NCBI RefSeq assembly: GCF_001672915.1
Contig: NZ_LZKR01000039.1
Span: 1 to 64,000, forward strand
Length of the DNA stretch: 64,000 bases
Direction: 5' to 3'
Source: Mycobacterium sp. 1245805.9
GTDB lineage: Bacteria > Actinomycetota > Actinomycetes > Mycobacteriales > Mycobacteriaceae
Shown here: positions 56,722-64,000 of the stretch, piece after piece
How the letters are laid out: every line of letters begins with the position of its first letter
How positions within the stretch are numbered: position 1 is the stretch's first letter
Translations under genes and position numbers: made by a program
Notes under the pieces: model-generated
The model's database searches: none
What the model saw: only the letters and a program-made list of their open reading frames with translations
Told to the model about the DNA's origin: nothing

Positions 56722-56940
56722 CTAGAGGTCCTCACCTTCGGCCAAGTACGTGACTCGGTACCAACGCCCCGAGGGCGTCGCCTGCGTGTCGTAGTCCTTG
56801 GTGGCAACCACCGACTCCAAGCGGACGTCGGTCAGATGCGGATTCGCCACGCGGACATGGTCTTCGAGCGCCGCCTCCAGCGCGTCGCCGACGAGATTTG
56901 TGTCGGCGAGCGCCCTGCCCTCGTACCTCTTCCAGCTCAC
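56722..56940 (-). CDS. Small conserved protein, function unknown
   Basis: The 72-aa protein is not recognised. It starts SWKRYEGRALADTNLVG, includes a helix (ALEAALEDHVRV) and two beta-like strands (RLESVVATKDYD and RWYRVTYLAEGE), and looks like a compact alpha/beta domain. The GTG start is 12 bases after the TetR stop with AAGGA before it, so it is probably co-transcribed with the regulator. Confidence 0.5.
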   Translation of the reverse strand: MSWKRYEGRALADTNLVGDALEAALEDHVRVANPHLTDVRLESVVATKDYDTQATPSGRWYRVTYLAEGEDL

Positions 56941-56951
56941 GCCTCACATCC

Positions 56952-57569
56952 TTACTGCGTCACCCGGGCCGAACCGAGGAAGCGTTGAATCAGAGCGCGT
57001 TCGGTGTCCGGGTCTTTGACGGGCCAACACCACAGCGCCAGGAAGACGCGGATCAACCACTGCGCGGCCAGTGGATCGTCGTTCTCGGGGCCGACCATTT
57101 CCGCGGCCAACTCCGTGACGGTGGGTGAGCTGATCACCCATTCGCTGACGGGATTCGCATGGATGGACTGCACGAGCTGCGCCAGCGGATCCGACCGCAG
57201 TCGTTGTAGCGCGATTATCGTGGCGGTCACGACGCGGTCGGGACCCTTGAGATCCTTGATGGCTTCCCGGGTGGCGTCGACGATGCGAGCCGCTTGGATG
57301 GCGACGACGGCGTCGCGGATGGCCGCCTTGCCGCCGGCATGCCGGTAGATCGTCGCGGGCGAGCAGTGCACTCGGGCCGCCAAGGCTTCGATCGTGAAAC
57401 CGTCGTATCCCTCGCGAGAGATGAGATCGGCGGCCGCGGCGAAGATTCTTTCGGTGGCTTCGCTGCGGCGATCGCGCCCCACCAACCAGTCCTCGCGCCG
57501 CATCCACCCATGCTCCAACAGATCGCGGCCAACAGAAAGACTTCTCTCAAGATGAGAATTATCAAGCAT
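56952..57569 (-). CDS. TetR-family transcriptional regulator
   Basis: The product is up to 205 aa. The DNA-binding domain is about residues 35-80 (RIFAAAADLISREGYDGFTIEALAARV, then HCSPATIYRHAGGK, the helix-turn-helix). The C-terminal part is the variable ligand-binding domain. The ATG at 57569 is used; an internal ATG at 57503 (MRREDW) is plausible and would place the inverted repeat TTCTC-N7-GAGAA at 57542-57558 in the promoter. It diverges from the P450 gene with 129 bases between, suggesting it controls that gene and itself. Confidence 0.88.
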   Translation of the reverse strand: MLDNSHLERSLSVGRDLLEHGWMRREDWLVGRDRRSEATERIFAAAADLISREGYDGFTIEALAARVHCSPATIYRHAGGKAAIRDAVVAIQAARIVDATREAIKDLKGPDRVVTATIIALQRLRSDPLAQLVQSIHANPVSEWVISSPTVTELAAEMVGPENDDPLAAQWLIRVFLALWCWPVKDPDTERALIQRFLGSARVTQ

Positions 57570-57698
57570 TTCCTCTCAGGCCAATGCGCTGCTGGGGAGT
57601 GGTGGGCGCCGTCGGTCTTGACCGGCGCCGGTCGCAACCGCTCCTCAACATCGCCGCGTCCCGTTGACGCCGCAGGTCGGCGCGTCGAGCCTTGACGT
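57570..57698. promoter_or_regulatory. Divergent tetR-P450 promoter region
   Basis: This 129-bp spacer separates divergent regulator and oxidase genes. A candidate operator TTCTC-N7-GAGAA lies just inside the annotated tetR start (57542-57558). No stronger palindrome was seen. Confidence 0.4.
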
Positions 57699-58913
57699 AT
57701 GCCCGTCCTGGACCAGCCGATCGAGCTCCTCGGCGCCGAGGCGCTGCAAGACCCGTACTCGCTGTATGACCGCGTCCGCTCCGAAGCGCCGGTGCAGCGC
57801 ATCGGCGACTCCGTCTTCTACGCCGTATGCGGCTGGGACGCGGTCCAAGAGGCCGTCGAGCGCGTCGACGACTTTTCGTCAAACCTGACCGCCACCATGG
57901 TTTTCCAGGAGGACGGCACCGTCACCCCGTTCGACATGGGGCCGGCGGGAGGGGCTGCCCACGCGCTGGCCACCGCCGACGATCCGGCGCACGCGGCGCA
58001 CCGCAAAATCCTGTTGCCGCATTTGTCGGCCAAGCGGGTGCGGATCATCGAGGAGTTCGCCGCCCATACCGCGGACCGGTTGTGGGAGCAGAACCTGGAC
58101 AACGGTCAGATCGAATGGATGAGCGCCATTGCCAACCGGCTACCGATGATGGTGGTCGCCAGGCTTCTTGGCCTGCCCGAGGACGACGTCGACAACCTCA
58201 TTCGGCTCGGCTACGCCACCACCACGCTGCTCGACGGGATCGTCACCGCCGACCAACTCGCGGCGGCATTCGCGGCGGCGCTCGAACTATCGGGGTATGT
58301 CACGGAGCATTTCGAAAAGGCAAGCGACAGCGGCGAATCCGGTCTGATCGCCGATCTGGCGGCGCGCTGCGCTTCGGGTGAACTCGACCAACTCCCGGCA
58401 ATGGGCATCATGATGACGCTCTTCAGCGCCGCCGGAGAATCGACGGCCTCGCTACTGGGCAGCGCCGCCTGGATTCTTGCCGATCGCCCCGCGATCCAAC
58501 GGCAGCTCCGCGAAAACCCGGAATTACTAACCGCTTTCATCGAGGAGACGCTGCGCCTCGAGTCGCCGTTCCGCGGTCATTACCGGCACGTGTGGCGCGA
58601 CACCACGCTGGCCGGGGTCCAGGTGCCGGCCGACTCCCATCTGCTGCTGATGTGGGGGGCGGCAAATCGCGATCCGGCGCACTTCGACGCCCCGAACGAA
58701 TTCCGGCTCGATCGCGCCGGCGCCAAGGGCCACCTGGCGTTCGGCAAGGGCGTGCACTTTTGCGTGGGCGCCGCGCTGGCCCGCCTCGAAGCCCAAATCG
58801 TCTTGCGCAAATTGCTGGAGCGCACCGCCTGGATCGAGGCGATCGACATCGGCGACTGGCTGCCCAGCATCCTGGTCCGGCGCCGGAAAAGTCTGCGGCT
58901 GGCCGTCAGCTGA
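57699..58913 (+). CDS. Cytochrome P450 monooxygenase
   Basis: The 404-aa soluble bacterial P450 has the I-helix oxygen-activation motif AAGEST, the K-helix EETLR (ExxR) and the haem-ligand signature FGKGVHFCVG with Cys about 355. It should insert oxygen into a hydrophobic substrate with electrons from a ferredoxin system, which is not encoded nearby. The substrate is unknown. It is transcribed divergently from a TetR regulator, a common pairing for inducible P450s. It converges on cwsA with three bases between the stops. Confidence 0.95.
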   Translation: MPVLDQPIELLGAEALQDPYSLYDRVRSEAPVQRIGDSVFYAVCGWDAVQEAVERVDDFSSNLTATMVFQEDGTVTPFDMGPAGGAAHALATADDPAHAAHRKILLPHLSAKRVRIIEEFAAHTADRLWEQNLDNGQIEWMSAIANRLPMMVVARLLGLPEDDVDNLIRLGYATTTLLDGIVTADQLAAAFAAALELSGYVTEHFEKASDSGESGLIADLAARCASGELDQLPAMGIMMTLFSAAGESTASLLGSAAWILADRPAIQRQLRENPELLTAFIEETLRLESPFRGHYRHVWRDTTLAGVQVPADSHLLLMWGAANRDPAHFDAPNEFRLDRAGAKGHLAFGKGVHFCVGAALARLEAQIVLRKLLERTAWIEAIDIGDWLPSILVRRRKSLRLAVS

Positions 58914-58916
58914 CGC

Positions 58917-59351
58917 CTACGGTCGCGGCTGCACGTCGACGCTCGGCGGCCGGGGGGACGGCTCCTCCCCGCCGGCACGCATCGAACGCCGGACGACGCT
59001 GAAGGCGACGGCGCCGCCGGCCAGGACGACGGCGGCGGCCCCGGCGATCACCCAGGGCCGGGGGCGGCGGCGCTGGGCCCGGCGCGCGTCCTGCAGCGCC
59101 TGGGGCAGTCCGGCGACCACTTCCTGCGCGGAGGCCAGCTCCTGCGTGAGTGTTTCTTGGGCAGCGGCGATTTCGCGGGCGAGCCGGCCCTCGCGGTAGC
59201 GGCGGCGAAGCCCGGAAGCGGTCGACTGCGCGCCGTGCACGCTCAGCCCGACGACTCCCCGGGTGACATCCACCGGTCCCACCGCCGAGTAGGTCAGTCC
59301 GCGGGCCAGTCGCTCCCGTGGGGTCAGCCGGGTTTCCGTCTTCGCGCTCAT
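58917..59351 (-). CDS. cwsA: CwsA, cell-wall synthesis and division protein
   Basis: The 144-aa protein resembles Rv0008c: cytosolic [28 protein letters not shown], a coiled-coil ([27 protein letters not shown], about 60-85), a C-terminal transmembrane helix ([21 protein letters not shown]) and a short Pro-rich tail [14 protein letters not shown]. In M. tuberculosis CwsA works with CrgA and Wag31 in division and polar growth. The ATG at 59351 was chosen over a longer reading because AAGGGCGG precedes it and the length matches. Confidence 0.92.
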   Translation of the reverse strand: MSAKTETRLTPRERLARGLTYSAVGPVDVTRGVVGLSVHGAQSTASGLRRRYREGRLAREIAAAQETLTQELASAQEVVAGLPQALQDARRAQRRRPRPWVIAGAAAVVLAGGAVAFSVVRRSMRAGGEEPSPRPPSVDVQPRP

Positions 59352-59434
59352 CTGCCGCCCTTCTGTCCGCTCGTGCGATGCCTCCCTATTGTGCGCACCC
59401 GGGTTGGTACCGGGTGCGTGCAAGGTCGCGCGTA

Positions 59435-59983
59435 ATGGCAGACTCTAGCCCCGTGACTAACAGCCCCATTCAGACCGCCACCGCAACGCTGCACACCAAC
59501 CGCGGAGACATCAAGGTCGCCCTGTTCGGAAACCACGCGCCCAAGACCGTCGCCAACTTCGTCGGCCTGGCCCAGGGCACCAAGGAGTACTCCACCCAGA
59601 ACGCCTCGGGTGGCCCGTCGGGTCCGTTTTACGACGGCGCGGTCTTCCACAGGGTGATCAGGGGCTTCATGATCCAGGGCGGCGACCCGACCGGTACCGG
59701 CCGCGGCGGCCCGGGCTACAAGTTCGCCGACGAGTTCCACCCCGAGCTGCAGTTCGACAAGCCCTACCTGTTGGCGATGGCGAACGCGGGCCCGGGCACC
59801 AACGGTTCGCAGTTCTTCATCACCGTCGCCCAGACGCCGCACCTGAATCGGCGCCACACGATCTTCGGCGAAGTGACCGACCCCGATTCGCAAAAGGTGG
59901 TCGACGCGATCGCGACGACCGCTACCGACGGAAACGACCGTCCCACCGAGGCGGTCGTCATCGAGTCGATCACGATCTCCTAA
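59435..59983 (+). CDS. ppiA: PpiA, cyclophilin-type peptidyl-prolyl isomerase
   Basis: The 182-aa protein has the full cyclophilin core: [36 protein letters not shown] and [11 protein letters not shown]. It catalyses cis-trans isomerisation of prolyl bonds. The ATG at 59435 ([11 protein letters not shown]) gives the exact length recalled for M. tuberculosis PpiA. It is divergent from cwsA. Confidence 0.96.
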   Translation: MADSSPVTNSPIQTATATLHTNRGDIKVALFGNHAPKTVANFVGLAQGTKEYSTQNASGGPSGPFYDGAVFHRVIRGFMIQGGDPTGTGRGGPGYKFADEFHPELQFDKPYLLAMANAGPGTNGSQFFITVAQTPHLNRRHTIFGEVTDPDSQKVVDAIATTATDGNDRPTEAVVIESITIS

Positions 59984-59995
59984 GGCGGCGCTCGC

Positions 59996-60421
59996 TCAGG
60001 GTCGGCTACCACCCGCGTAGCCGGCGTCCGTCAGCGCGTCGAGCACCTTCAACGGGTCCGTCCCGAGGTCCCAACGGTTCAAGATGAGCAACCCGCCGTT
60101 GGCCGTTTCGACCTCGAGTAACCGCACGGTGCGCGCGTGCCGGCGGAATTCGGTGATCCGGATGATCTTGATGTCGGGGCGCCGCAATAACTGCGTCCGG
60201 AACCAGCCCCGCAACGCGAGGCCGTCCGGGGTAATTGCCAGCTTCGGGCGCGCGCGCCACGTCATGCCCGCAAACAAGATCAACCCCGCCGCGGCAATCC
60301 CGGTCAAGATGCGGCCGGGCGCGTCTGTGACTACGGTCACACTGGCGATAGCCATCAAAACGCCGACGGCTCCACAACCTGCGATTCCGGCCACGGGCGG
60401 CGCCCATTCTGTTTGCTGCAT
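59996..60421 (-). CDS. PH-domain membrane protein (Rv0010c-type)
   Basis: The 141-aa protein has two N-terminal membrane helices (about 12-32 and 36-54) followed by a bacterial PH-like domain (LAITPDGLALRGWFRTQLLRRPDIKIIRI, about 60-90). The function is unknown; it stays beside crgA. Upstream lie two inverted DnaA boxes and an 18-bp palindrome. The ATG at 60421 is used, as no alternative has a better ribosome-binding site. Confidence 0.8.
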   Translation of the reverse strand: MQQTEWAPPVAGIAGCGAVGVLMAIASVTVVTDAPGRILTGIAAAGLILFAGMTWRARPKLAITPDGLALRGWFRTQLLRRPDIKIIRITEFRRHARTVRLLEVETANGGLLILNRWDLGTDPLKVLDALTDAGYAGGSRP

Positions 60422-60456
60422 GGGCTACCTAACCCCTCCCACCATTGCCAACGCGG

Positions 60457-60505
60457 TTATCCACAAGCGCTATCAACAGTGGGGATAAATCACACGCGTG
60501 TGATT
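60457..60505. promoter_or_regulatory. Inverted DnaA boxes and 18-bp perfect palindrome upstream of Rv0010c homologue
   Basis: TTATCCACA (perfect DnaA box) is at 60457-60465, and TTATCCCCA on the minus strand at 60480-60488. Directly next to it, AATCACACGCGTGTGATT forms a perfect 18-base palindrome at 60488-60505. Together they occupy the crgA-Rv0010c spacer, 36-84 bases before the Rv0010c-type start, so they are probably an operator. Confidence 0.75.
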
Positions 60506-60576
60506 GCTTGGTCGCGACGTTGCTGAGCCAGTTACAGGAACACCCCAAGATGAATTCATTACCTCTGCGGGGTTGG

Positions 60577-60858
60577 TCAGTGCCAGCGCATCGTGAGCAA
60601 CAACCCGGTGATCATGAAAGCGAACGCGATCGCGTAGTTCCACGGGCCGAGTTGCGCCATCCAGTTCAGCGCGGCCGGTGCCTGGCTTCCGACGGCGGCC
60701 AATTGGAACACCATCAGCCAGACCAGCCCGATCAGCATGAGGCCCACGAACAGACAAACGAACCACACGCTAGATGGTCCGACCTTCACTTTCACCGGGG
60801 TGCGGCTGACCGCGCTGACGGTGAAGTCGTTCTTCTTACGGACCTTCGACTTGGGCAT
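60577..60858 (-). CDS. crgA: CrgA, cell-division membrane protein
   Basis: The 93-aa protein has a basic cytosolic start ([15 protein letters not shown]) and two transmembrane helices, about 32-53 ([20 protein letters not shown]) and 72-90 ([16 protein letters not shown]). In mycobacteria CrgA recruits FtsZ, FtsQ, FtsI and CwsA partners to the septum. GAGGT is before the ATG. It is divergent from the DUF881 gene. It corresponds to Rv0011c. Confidence 0.96.
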   Translation of the reverse strand: MPKSKVRKKNDFTVSAVSRTPVKVKVGPSSVWFVCLFVGLMLIGLVWLMVFQLAAVGSQAPAALNWMAQLGPWNYAIAFAFMITGLLLTMRWH

Positions 60859-60979
60859 TTGAATACCTCGGCATACCTGAACAACGGGACGGGGTGCGAC
60901 GATAACGATGGCAGCTGCACGTATAGCTCGGGTACGAGACTAACTCACCTGGCACGGCGACCAGGAAAATGGAGAGTCG

Positions 60980-61723
60980 ATGACTGACACGCGGCGCTCA
61001 CCATGGCGCTTCGGGGTCCCGCTGGTGTGCCTACTGGCGGGATTGCTGCTCGCCGCCACGCACGGGGTGTCCGGCGGCGCCGAGATCCGCCGCAGCGATG
61101 CGCCGCGCCTGGTCGACCTGGTCCGCGAGGCCCAGTCGTCGGTCGATCGCCTCCGCGCCCAACGCGACGAGCTGTCCCACAAGATCGACTCCGCGCACGG
61201 CCGGTCGACGGACACCGCGCTCAAGGCGATGCTGCGGCGCTCCGCCGAGCTGGCCGCCGAAGCGGGCCTGGACCCGGTGCACGGCCCGGGTCTGGTGGTG
61301 ACCCTGCAGGACGCCCAACGCGACGCCAACGGCCGCTTCCCCCGCGATGCATCGCCCGACGATCTGGTCGTGCACCAGCAGGACATCCAGGCCGTCCTGA
61401 ACGCGTTGTGGAGCGCCGGCGCGGAGGCGATCCAGATGCAAGACCAGCGGATCATCGCGACCTCGGTACCTCGCTGCGTCGGCAACACGCTGCTGCTCAA
61501 CGGGCGTACCTACAGCCCGCCCTACACGATCACCGCGATCGGCAACGCCGCCACCATGCAGGCCGCGCTGGCCGCCGCTCCCCTGGTCATCCTGTACAAG
61601 CAGTACGTGGTGCGGTTCGGCCTCGGCTATCGCGAAGAGGTCAAGCCCGACGTGCAGATCGCCGGCCATTCCGAACCGGTTCGCATGCACGTCGCGCAGC
61701 CAGCGGGCCCGGTGGGGTACTGA
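60980..61723 (+). CDS. DUF881-family membrane-anchored protein (Rv0012-type)
   Basis: The 247-aa protein has an N-terminal signal anchor (FGVPLVCLLAGLLLAATHGVSG), a coiled-coil (residues 45-75, LVREAQSSVDRLRAQRDELSHKI) and a DUF881 domain (PGLVVTLQDAQ, NALWSAGAEAIQMQDQRII, ITAIGNAATMQAAL, YREEVKPDVQI). Such proteins are conserved next to division genes in actinobacteria; their role is unknown. GGAGAG is close before the ATG. Confidence 0.9.
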   Translation: MTDTRRSPWRFGVPLVCLLAGLLLAATHGVSGGAEIRRSDAPRLVDLVREAQSSVDRLRAQRDELSHKIDSAHGRSTDTALKAMLRRSAELAAEAGLDPVHGPGLVVTLQDAQRDANGRFPRDASPDDLVVHQQDIQAVLNALWSAGAEAIQMQDQRIIATSVPRCVGNTLLLNGRTYSPPYTITAIGNAATMQAALAAAPLVILYKQYVVRFGLGYREEVKPDVQIAGHSEPVRMHVAQPAGPVGY

Positions 61724-61762
61724 GCGGCCGGCGGAGGCCGGGCCGGACGGTAACCTGACACG

Positions 61763-62461
61763 ATGCGGATCTTGGTTGTCGACAACTACGACAGCTTCGT
61801 GTTCAACCTGGTGCAGTACCTGGGCCAGCTCGGCGTAGAGGCCGACGTCTGGCGCAATGACGACGCCCGCCTCTCGGACCCGAACGCCGCCGCGGCGCAG
61901 TTCGACGGCATCCTGCTCAGCCCCGGACCGGGCACCCCCGAACGCGCGGGGGCGTCGATCAGCCTGGTTCGGGCGTGCGCCGAGCAGCGCACCCCGCTGC
62001 TGGGGGTCTGCCTCGGACATCAGGCGATCGGCGTGGCGTTCGGGGCCACGGTGGACCGCGCGCCGGAGTTGTTGCACGGCAAGACGAGCAGCGTCTTTCA
62101 CACCAATGTCGGTGTGCTGCAAGGGCTTCCGGATCCGTTCACGGCGACCCGGTACCACTCGCTGACCATCCTGCCCGAGTCGCTGCCCGCGGTGCTGGAG
62201 GTGACGGCCCGCACCCGCAGCGGCGTGATCATGGGCGTGCGCCACACCGAGTTGCCCATCCACGGTGTCCAGTTCCACCCGGAGTCGATCCTCACCGAGG
62301 GCGGGCACCGCATGCTGGCCAACTGGCTCGGCTTCTGCGGCTGGACGCACGACGACATGCTGGTGCGCCGCCTGGAGAACGAAGTGCGCGCCGCGGTCCG
62401 GCCCTACTTCCCGGACGCCGAGACCGGCGCGGCGGGAGCTACTGGCCGAACTTCAGCGTGA
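61763..62461 (+). CDS. trpG: TrpG/PabA-type glutamine amidotransferase
   Basis: This 232-aa class I amidotransferase supplies ammonia for anthranilate or p-aminobenzoate synthesis. It has the oxyanion strand LLSPGPGTP, the nucleophile GVCLGHQAI and the His-Glu pair VQFHPESIL. M. tuberculosis Rv0013 is named trpG but could serve PabB as well, and no synthase component is nearby. Its 3' end overlaps the convergent pknB by 23 bases. Confidence 0.92.
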   Translation: MRILVVDNYDSFVFNLVQYLGQLGVEADVWRNDDARLSDPNAAAAQFDGILLSPGPGTPERAGASISLVRACAEQRTPLLGVCLGHQAIGVAFGATVDRAPELLHGKTSSVFHTNVGVLQGLPDPFTATRYHSLTILPESLPAVLEVTARTRSGVIMGVRHTELPIHGVQFHPESILTEGGHRMLANWLGFCGWTHDDMLVRRLENEVRAAVRPYFPDAETGAAGATGRTSA

Positions 62462-64000
62462 TGATCCCGTCCCGGTTGCACCCGGCGCCGGCCGGCGGGT
62501 TCTGATAGACGACCCGGTGGGACTGCGAGCCGCCGGCGTCGACGTCGGGCCCCTTGTCCAGTCCCCCGGTCCAGCCGAGCGCGCGCAGCCGCGGTTCGGC
62601 GTCCGTCCAGAACATGCCGGTCAGGTCGGGCATCGTGAATTGGTTGCCCTTGGACACCTGCAGCTCGATGATCGAGTCCACCGGAACCGTTTGGCCCTTG
62701 GGCGGATTCGTGCCGATCACCTCACCGGCGGGCCTGGTGCTGTCCACCTGCGCCTGGGTGACTTTCGTGAAGCCGTAGACCGTGAGGTTCTTTTGGGCGA
62801 CGTCGACGGTCTGACCGGCGACGTCGGGGACCTGCTTGGTCTCCGGCCCGGAGCCGACGATGACGGTGATCACGTTCGTGATCGCCGACGTCTGGTTGGC
62901 TGGCGGGTTGGTCCCGATGACCTTGCCCAGCAGCTCCGGGGTCGACGGGGAGTTCGCCTGCTTGAACTTGCTGAATCCGGCGGTCTTCAGCTTGGTGACC
63001 GCGTCGCTGTAGCTCAGCGACGAGACGTCGGGCACCTCGCGCTGCTCGGGGCCGGTCGAGACGTTGATGGTGATCTCGTCGCCGGCGCTCACCGAGGCGT
63101 TGGCGGCGGGGTCGGTGCTGATGACGTGGTCGGGCGGGACGGTCGAGTCGGGCTTCTGCAGGGTGCGCGTCTTGAAGCCCCGGTTTTGCAACGCGGCAAT
63201 GGCGTCGGCGGACACCTGGCCGCGCATGTCGGGTACCTGGACATCGCGGGTGCTGCCACCGAACGTGTTGAAGGCGATCACCACGACGATGGTCAGCACC
63301 GCCAACACGGCGACCGCGACGACCCAGCGGCCGATGGAACCGCCGGCGCGGTCGCGGTCGGTGTCATCCAGCGCCTGGCGCGGCAGCGGGTCGGTGCGCG
63401 GCCCGTGACCGGGGCCGCTGGACGACAGGAACGAACTGCGCTCGGCGTCGGTGAGCACCTTGGGCGCCTCGGGTGGCTCACCGTTGTGCACCCGCACCAG
63501 GTCGGCGCGCATCTCCGCCGCGGTCTGGTAGCGGTTCTCCGGATTCTTGGCCAGCGCCTTGAGCACCACGGCGTCCAGGTCGGCGGAGATGCCCTCGTGC
63601 CGCTTCGACGGCGGCACCGGGTCCTCGCGGACATGCTGATAGGCGACCGCGACGGGCGAGTCACCCGTGAAAGGCGGTTCGCCGGTGAGGATTTCGTAAA
63701 GGACGCAGCCCAGCGAATAGACGTCGGATCGGGCGTCGACGGAGTCACCGCGGGCCTGTTCGGGTGACAGATACTGGGCCGTCCCGATCACGGCCGCGGT
63801 CTGGGTGACGCTGTTGCCACTGTCGGCGATGGCGCGCGCGATGCCGAAGTCCATCACCTTCACCGCGTTGGTGCTGCTGATCATGATGTTCGCCGGTTTG
63901 ACGTCGCGGTGGATGATGCCGTTCTGATGGCTGAAGTTCAGCGCCTGGCAGGCGTCGGCGATGATCTCGATGGCGCGCCGGGGCGGCAGCGGGCCGTCGG
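62439..64000 (-). CDS. pknB: PknB serine/threonine kinase, 5' end cut by window edge
   Basis: About 519 C-terminal residues are visible. The kinase part shows IIHRDVKPANIM (catalytic Asp), VMDFGIAR and the activation loop NSVTQTAAVIGT, with the two Thr corresponding to the autophosphorylation sites of M. tuberculosis PknB. After the transmembrane helix (WVVAVAVLAVLTIVVVIAF) there are four extracellular PASTA domains (VQVPDMRGQ, REVPDVSSL, KQVPDVAGQ and FTMPDLTGM) that sense peptidoglycan fragments and lipid II. PknB controls wall growth through CwlM and MviN, both encoded in this window. The 3' end overlaps trpG tail to tail. Confidence 0.96.
   Translation of the reverse strand, partial: DGPLPPRRAIEIIADACQALNFSHQNGIIHRDVKPANIMISSTNAVKVMDFGIARAIADSGNSVTQTAAVIGTAQYLSPEQARGDSVDARSDVYSLGCVLYEILTGEPPFTGDSPVAVAYQHVREDPVPPSKRHEGISADLDAVVLKALAKNPENRYQTAAEMRADLVRVHNGEPPEAPKVLTDAERSSFLSSSGPGHGPRTDPLPRQALDDTDRDRAGGSIGRWVVAVAVLAVLTIVVVIAFNTFGGSTRDVQVPDMRGQVSADAIAALQNRGFKTRTLQKPDSTVPPDHVISTDPAANASVSAGDEITINVSTGPEQREVPDVSSLSYSDAVTKLKTAGFSKFKQANSPSTPELLGKVIGTNPPANQTSAITNVITVIVGSGPETKQVPDVAGQTVDVAQKNLTVYGFTKVTQAQVDSTRPAGEVIGTNPPKGQTVPVDSIIELQVSKGNQFTMPDLTGMFWTDAEPRLRALGWTGGLDKGPDVDAGGSQSHRVVYQNPPAGAGCNRDGIITLKFGQ

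Overview
The window is chromosomal DNA of a mycobacterium. It spans the replication origin and keeps the gene order that M. tuberculosis shows from the ESX-2 locus (about Rv3886c) through dnaA to pknB (Rv0014c). The high G+C content, PE/PPE/PE_PGRS proteins, a complete ESX-2 core, CwsA/CrgA/CwlM and an intein in GyrA point to a slow-growing non-tuberculous Mycobacterium. The species was not determined. Rv and gene names are assigned from remembered family and synteny knowledge; no search was run.

Bases 1-12475 (minus strand) carry the ESX-2 type VII secretion core, listed here from left to right, which is opposite to transcription: mycP2 (cut by the window edge), eccD2, a MinD-like ATPase, espG2, esxC, esxD, PPE69, PE36, eccC2 (one 1400-aa chain) and eccB2. 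Bases 12479-17724 hold genes next to ESX-2: a transglycosylase-like protein, a YbaB/EspL-like protein, two large low-complexity proteins and a small membrane protein. Bases 17848-19997 hold a DUF1023 alpha/beta-hydrolase and its DUF2563 partner, where M. tuberculosis carries the CpnT toxin, its immunity factor and EsxE/EsxF. A Ca-binding-repeat protein (20067-20576) and pcnA follow.

Bases 22155-34033 hold mutT4, a large surface protein, the MurJ-pseudokinase fusion, sigM with its anti-sigma factor, thioredoxin reductase and thioredoxin, cwlM and an acetyltransferase-like gene. This is a cell-envelope and redox cluster with many 4-base stop/start overlaps. Bases 34309-39756 hold parB, parA, gid, jag, yidC, yidD, rnpA and rpmH, with three parS sites. 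From 40349 come dnaA, oriC, dnaN, recF, dciA, gyrB and gyrA. gyrA contains a 421-residue intein directly after the active-site tyrosine.

After Rv0007 and the ileT and alaT tRNAs, about 6 kb (52915-58916) of accessory DNA separates alaT from cwsA. It holds a HicB-like protein, a PE/PPE pair, a PE_PGRS protein, a TetR regulator with a small unknown gene, and a cytochrome P450. The conserved order then resumes with cwsA, ppiA, a PH-domain protein, crgA, a DUF881 protein, trpG and the 3' two-thirds or more of pknB. PknB is known in M. tuberculosis to phosphorylate CwlM and MviN, both encoded here, and CwsA and CrgA are division partners, so much of the window concerns coordinated chromosome replication and segregation, division and wall growth.

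The most unusual signals are these: the intein location; the DUF1023/DUF2563 module in place of CpnT; an 18-bp perfect palindrome beside inverted DnaA boxes upstream of the Rv0010c homologue; a 56-bp tandem repeat with a diverged copy at the end of Rv0007; parS sites embedded in coding sequence; and a 44-bp exact repeat shared by mycP2 and eccD2.
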